In this document: positions 5,931 through 8,277 of the stretch, piece by piece
How positions within the stretch are numbered: position 1 is the stretch's first letter
How the letters are laid out: each line of letters starts with the position of its first letter
Assembly: GCA_902797065.1 (NCBI GenBank)
Contig: CADBRK010000189.1
Location: forward strand, 1-8,277
DNA: 8,277 nt
Reading direction: 5' to 3'
Origin: an uncultured Ruminococcus sp.
GTDB taxonomy: Bacteria; Bacillota; Clostridia; Oscillospirales; Acutalibacteraceae
Made by a program: the position numbers and the translations under genes
Notes under the pieces: model-generated
What the model was told of the DNA's origin: nothing
What the model saw: only the letters and a program-made list of their open reading frames with translations
The model's database searches: none

Positions 5931-7289
5931 TCACACTCCTTGTTTTTTGGCTTTGTTTGCGGCGATCATTTTGCCCTGACGAATGATCTGTACGAGCGGA
6001 CGATGAGCAGGGCAGTTGTATGCGCAGGTGCCGCATTCCATGCAGTCGGCAACGCCGAGCTTTTTCAGCTTATCTTTATCGTGGAGTTTAACGGCAGTTT
6101 CGATCGCTGCAGGCATCAGGCTGAACGGGCAGTTCTTTACGCATCTTCCGCAGCGTATGCAGGCGGTAGGCGTACTTAAAACAGCGTCTTTTTTGTTGAA
6201 GGCAAGGACGGCGTTGCTTTGCTTGAGTATCGGGAAATCGTCGGTTTCAAGCGCGATACCCATCATGGGACCGCCTAAGATAAGCTTTCGGCAGTTGTCT
6301 TTGTAGCCGCCGCAGAAATCTATAATATCCTTGATATGCGTTCCTATCGGTACTATTACGTTTTTCGGTTCAGTCACAGCCGAGCCGTCAACAGTGATCC
6401 TCTTTGAAACAAGGGGTATTCCCGTTTTTATATACGATGACACAAAAGCGACAGACGTTATATTCATAACAATACAGCCTGCGTCTACGGGCAGCATACC
6501 CATCGGTACTACTCTGTTTGTGACCGCCTTTATCATGACCTTTTCCGCACCCTGAGGGTAACGTGCTTTAAGTGTGAGTACGCCTATCTTTTTTGCTTCG
6601 GCGTCGGTGCATTCGCTTATCGCTTTTTTCAAAGCCTTAACGGCGTCGGGCTTGTTGTCCTCAATGCCGACAACGGCTCTGTCAAGTTTAAGTATGCGCA
6701 GCATGAGTACAATGCCGCTGATAACGTTTTCTGTATTCTCGACTGCCTCGCGGTGATCTGCGGTAATATACGGTTCGCACTCTGCGCAGTTGATGATAAG
6801 CGTATCGGCGTGCTTCCCCTCGGGAACATTGATCTTCACATGTGTGGGGAATCCCGCGCCGCCGAGTCCTACAAGACCGCTTGCGTGAACGGCATTAAAG
6901 AGATCCTGCGGAGTGCTGATGACAGGCGGCTTTATGTTCTCGCTGAGTTTCATTTCTCCGTCCGATTCAATCACAACGGCGTCGTTCATATGACCGTTGG
7001 GCAGCTGTATTTTTCTTATGCTTTGTACTCTGCCGGAGACAGACGCGTGTATCGGCGCAGAGATCATGCTTTCGCACTTTCCGATAACATCGCCCACGCA
7101 GACGTGCATACCGGGCTTTACAACGGGCGTACACGGCGTGCCTATATGCTGAGACATAGGCAGTATGACCGTTTTCGGGCAGGGCATTACGACAGATCGG
7201 CTGTCACGTGTATTTTTATTGTGGGATATATGCGCGCCGCCCCTTGTTCGGAACGGCTTTCGGGGTAAAGACAGACAGGTCTTTTCCAT
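5931..7289 (-). CDS. rnfC: Rnf complex subunit RnfC (NADH/FMN/FeS subunit)
   Basis: RnfC is the peripheral cytoplasmic subunit that exchanges electrons with NAD(H). The N-terminal domain has RTRGGAHISHNK (14-25) and PKTVILPMSQHIGTP (38-52). The nucleotide/FMN region has GLVGLGGAGFPTH (138-150), INCAECEPYITADHR (166-180) and YPQGAEKVMI (244-253), and GGPMMG follows (339-344). Two Fe4S4 motifs close the protein: C377-x2-C380-x2-C383-x3-C387-P and C416-x2-C419-x2-C422-x3-C426-P. At 452 aa it is the normal length for Firmicutes RnfC. The ATG at 7289 is preceded by AAGAGGA at about 6 nt. It is the first gene of the operon, so transcription must start in the hairpin-rich region upstream, but I see no convincing sigma-A promoter there. 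A short basic N-terminal extension precedes the first family motif. Confidence 0.95.
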   Translation of the reverse strand: MEKTCLSLPRKPFRTRGGAHISHNKNTRDSRSVVMPCPKTVILPMSQHIGTPCTPVVKPGMHVCVGDVIGKCESMISAPIHASVSGRVQSIRKIQLPNGHMNDAVVIESDGEMKLSENIKPPVISTPQDLFNAVHASGLVGLGGAGFPTHVKINVPEGKHADTLIINCAECEPYITADHREAVENTENVISGIVLMLRILKLDRAVVGIEDNKPDAVKALKKAISECTDAEAKKIGVLTLKARYPQGAEKVMIKAVTNRVVPMGMLPVDAGCIVMNITSVAFVSSYIKTGIPLVSKRITVDGSAVTEPKNVIVPIGTHIKDIIDFCGGYKDNCRKLILGGPMMGIALETDDFPILKQSNAVLAFNKKDAVLSTPTACIRCGRCVKNCPFSLMPAAIETAVKLHDKDKLKKLGVADCMECGTCAYNCPAHRPLVQIIRQGKMIAANKAKKQGV

Positions 7290-7375
7290 TTGTTATCCTC
7301 TTTTCTTTTTCTACAAGGTATTCGCAAAGCTTTATTTTTGTGAACGGCGTTTAAAATTAATGCATGCTTAAACAA

Positions 7376-7410
7376 GGAGCTAAGCTCCAACAAGCTCGCT
7401 TGATTGGAGC
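7376..7410. promoter_or_regulatory. Two mutually exclusive hairpins sharing GCTCC
   Basis: GGAGC (7376-7380) can pair with GCTCC (7384-7388) around a 3-nt loop. The same GCTCC belongs to a larger hairpin, GCTCCAA-CAAGC / GCTTG-A-TTGGAGC (7384-7410), a 12-bp stem with one bulged A. Both cannot form together, an arrangement like an attenuator. Neither is followed by a good T-tract on either strand. The element lies about 90 nt upstream of the rnfC start on its transcribed strand, so it may be in the rnf leader. Confidence 0.55.
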
Positions 7411-7423
7411 GAGCGACGCCGTC

Positions 7424-7533
7424 AACAAACGTCGGGGAGCTTTAGCTCATGCGGGCGTCGGTGGGGGATTTTAACCCGCCACCGACGGACGTATGGTACC
7501 CGCCTATAGAGGCGGGTACCATCGACGTTTGTT
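7424..7533. other. Four-way-junction structured element (RNA or DNA)
   Basis: An 11-bp perfect closing stem, AACAAACGTCG (7424-7434) with CGACGTTTGTT (7523-7533), encloses three hairpins: GAGCT-TT-AGCTC (7437-7448); GTCGGTGG-GGG/CCC-g-CCACCGAC (7457-7486, 11 bp with one bulge and a 7-nt AT loop); and a perfect 13-bp stem with an ATAG loop (7493-7505 with 7510-7522). The last hairpin directly abuts the closing stem, which would allow coaxial stacking of 24 bp. Alternative pairs exist, such as CGACGCC (7414-7420) with GGCGTCG (7454-7460). The element can fold from either strand. I do not recognise it as a known RNA family. It could be a structured RNA, a leader or terminator region, or a small palindromic repeat element. 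Confidence 0.7.
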
Positions 7534-7596
7534 ATATATTCTATCACGTATGACGCAGTATTTCAATACAATAAATCACGAAAAAAGCGGATTTCA

Positions 7597-7626
7597 AGAA
7601 TATTTCTGCCATTTTCGCAGATACTA
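7597..7626 (+). promoter_or_regulatory. Candidate SigG/SigF forespore promoter for spoVAE
   Basis: AGAATA (7597-7602) and GATACTA (7620-7626) are spaced by 17 nt. These resemble the forespore sigma-G/F elements (about TGAATA and CATACTA), with one mismatch in each. The predicted start near 7633 leaves a short leader containing AGGAG. Forespore expression is known for spoVA genes in Bacillus; this assignment is inferred from the motif and the gene's identity. Confidence 0.5.
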
Positions 7627-7648
7627 TTCGCAAGACAGGAGTGATAAT

Positions 7649-8011
7649 ATGTTTTTGAGCTATTTCAACGCATTCTGGGTGGGCGGACTTATCTGTGTCA
7701 TCGGGCAGATACTCATAGACAAAACAAAGCTTACGCCCGCAAGGATACTTACTGCGTATGTTGTTGCGGGGGTGATACTCGGCGCACTTGGGCTGTATGA
7801 ACCGTTGGTAAAGTTTGCCGGCGCGGGGGCGACTGTACCGCTCTCGGGGTTCGGGTATGCGATCTCTCAGGGAGTAAAAAAGGCGGTCAACCTCACGGGT
7901 TATCTCGGTGTATTCACCGGGGCTATGACGTCGGCGGCGGCAGGCATAACAGCAGCGCTTGTTTTTGCGTTCACTGCGGCGCTGTTTACAAAGTCGTCGG
8001 ATAAGGCGTAA
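7649..8011 (+). CDS. spoVAE: Stage V sporulation protein AE (SpoVAE)
   Basis: A 120-aa small hydrophobic membrane protein of the SpoVA group, which in spore formers makes the channel for dipicolinic acid uptake into the forespore and its release at germination. The signature sequences VGGLICVIGQILIDKTKLTPARIL (from about residue 11), AGVILGALGLYEPLVKFAGAGATVPLSGFG and GYLGVFTGAMTSAAAGI are near the family consensus. I see about three to four membrane segments. The ATG at 7649 follows AGGAG (7637-7641) at 7 nt. An in-frame upstream ATG at 7493 was rejected because it lies in a 13-bp hairpin and would add 52 non-family residues. The gene normally sits after spoVAC and spoVAD; neither is adjacent here. 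No terminator lies between it and the tRNA gene. Confidence 0.93.
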   Translation: MFLSYFNAFWVGGLICVIGQILIDKTKLTPARILTAYVVAGVILGALGLYEPLVKFAGAGATVPLSGFGYAISQGVKKAVNLTGYLGVFTGAMTSAAAGITAALVFAFTAALFTKSSDKA

Positions 8012-8036
8012 AAAGTGTAAAATATCAAAAAAGTGC

Positions 8037-8064
8037 TTGACAAAATCTGATTTTGTGATATAAT
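8037..8064 (+). promoter_or_regulatory. Strong sigma-A promoter for tRNA-Gln
   Basis: Perfect TTGACA (8037-8042) and perfect TATAAT (8059-8064) are separated by 16 nt. Predicted start near 8071 gives a short 5' leader before the mature tRNA at 8077, as usual for stable RNA genes. Confidence 0.85.
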
Positions 8065-8076
8065 TGGATTTGTCGT

Positions 8077-8150
8077 TGGGGAATTGTGTAACGGTAGCAC
8101 GACAGACTCTGACTCTGTTTGTTGGGGTTCGAATCCCTATTCCCCAGCCA
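8077..8150 (+). tRNA. tRNA-Gln (anticodon CUG)
   Basis: A complete cloverleaf can be folded: acceptor TGGGGAA (8077-8083) with TTCCCCA (8140-8146), discriminator G8147 and encoded CCA (8148-8150); D arm GTG...CAC (8086-8100); anticodon stem ACAGA/TCTGT (8102-8106, 8114-8118) with loop CTCTGAC; and T arm TGGGG-TTCGAAT-CCCTA (8123-8139, with one G-U pair). The anticodon at 8109-8111 is CTG, reading CAG for glutamine. The U1-A72 acceptor end pair fits glutamine tRNAs. The gene has its own promoter and terminator and is transcribed in the same direction as spoVAE. Confidence 0.97.
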
Positions 8151-8155
8151 AAATT

Positions 8156-8188
8156 AAAATCCTGTCGATGATTGTCGGCGGGATTTTT
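8156..8188 (+). terminator. Intrinsic terminator of tRNA-Gln
   Basis: AAAATCCTGTCGA (8156-8168) pairs over 13 bp, including G-U pairs, with TCGGCGGGATTTT (8175-8187) around a 6-nt loop, and the stem runs into a T5 tract (8184-8188). It begins 6 nt after the tRNA CCA end. Confidence 0.85.
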
Positions 8189-8198
8189 GCTTTGTATT

Positions 8199-8226
8199 CT
8201 TAAGTCTTAAGTATTCATTATTCATT
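8199..8226. repeat. Two adjacent 7-bp tandem duplications
   Basis: CTTAAGT occurs twice in succession (8199-8205, 8206-8212) and is followed immediately by ATTCATT twice (8213-8219, 8220-8226). Both are perfect copies of equal unit length. They lie in A/T-rich DNA just past the tRNA terminator. No function is evident. Confidence 0.7.
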
Positions 8227-8277
8227 AAATTTATAAATCTATCTTTTCCGTACCACATAGCCATATATGATCCCGAC

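Larger units (their letters stand above)
7290..7648. other. Divergent intergenic region rnfC/spoVAE
   Basis: This 359-nt stretch has no credible gene; the plus-strand frame running through it into spoVAE begins inside a hairpin and lacks a ribosome binding site. It holds, from left to right, the rnfC ribosome binding site, an imperfect inverted repeat TTCGCAAA/TTTGTGAA (7321-7328, 7337-7344), two competing hairpins (7376-7410), the four-way-junction element (7424-7533), and an A/T-rich part with a forespore-sigma-like promoter and the spoVAE ribosome binding site. Confidence 0.8.

Noticed and set aside
7321..7360. Rex operator upstream of rnfC
   Set aside because: Only one TTGTGAA half-site is present; the expected facing TTCACAA half is missing.
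7493..7648. Upstream in-frame extension of spoVAE from an ATG at 7493
   Set aside because: The ATG is the first base triplet of a 13-bp hairpin, there is no ribosome binding site, the added 52 residues do not resemble SpoVAE, and AGGAG sits correctly before the ATG at 7649.
8239..8277. Possible last codons of a minus-strand gene (reads VGIIYGYVVRKR then TAG)
   Set aside because: It looks like a membrane-protein tail, but 13 codons at the window edge are too few, and another minus-strand frame is also open here.

Overview
The window reads as a chromosomal segment of an anaerobic, endospore-lineage Clostridia, most likely an Oscillospiraceae/Ruminococcaceae-type gut bacterium. The grounds are a six-gene Rnf operon in the clostridial order C-D-G-E-A-B, a SpoVAE gene, Gram-positive style GGAGG ribosome binding sites and sigma-A type promoters. 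The genus is inference; there is no rRNA or other marker to fix it.

Layout. Positions 1-220 hold no gene but contain a composite repeat built from two interleaved units, one carrying a 7-bp hairpin. On the minus strand, 1588 to 221 is a two-gene unit: a CrtO-like membrane acyltransferase followed by rsmE (16S rRNA U1498 methyltransferase), with a well-formed promoter at 1660-1632. Divergent from it, on the plus strand, is a stand-alone CinA C-terminal domain (PncC-type) NMN amidohydrolase at 1752-2234. Convergent with that gene is the end of the rnf operon, closed by an intrinsic terminator whose stem contains the last codons of rnfB.

The rnf operon (7289 to 2300, minus strand) encodes the complete membrane ferredoxin:NAD+ oxidoreductase. 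RnfC (NADH/FMN/FeS) and RnfB (ferredoxin-side polyferredoxin) are the peripheral electron-transfer subunits, RnfD and RnfG carry covalent FMN, and RnfA and RnfE form the symmetric membrane core. All five junctions are tight (gaps of 3 and 11 nt, overlaps of 14, 1 and 4 nt), which suggests translational coupling. The complex would couple ferredoxin oxidation to an ion gradient.

The 7290-7648 region is the most unusual part. It separates the divergent rnf operon and spoVAE and contains a dense cluster of hairpins. Four helices can form at once: an 11-bp closing stem enclosing three hairpins (5, 11 and 13 bp) around a four-way junction. Just upstream, two hairpins compete for the same GCTCC strand. 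This could be an undescribed structured RNA, a regulatory leader or bidirectional terminator, or a small repeat/mobile DNA element; the sequence alone does not decide.

Rightward, spoVAE (7649-8011) stands without spoVAC or spoVAD and is preceded by a forespore-sigma-like promoter. It is followed by a tRNA-Gln(CUG) gene with its own strong promoter and terminator, then by short 7-bp tandem duplications near the window edge.
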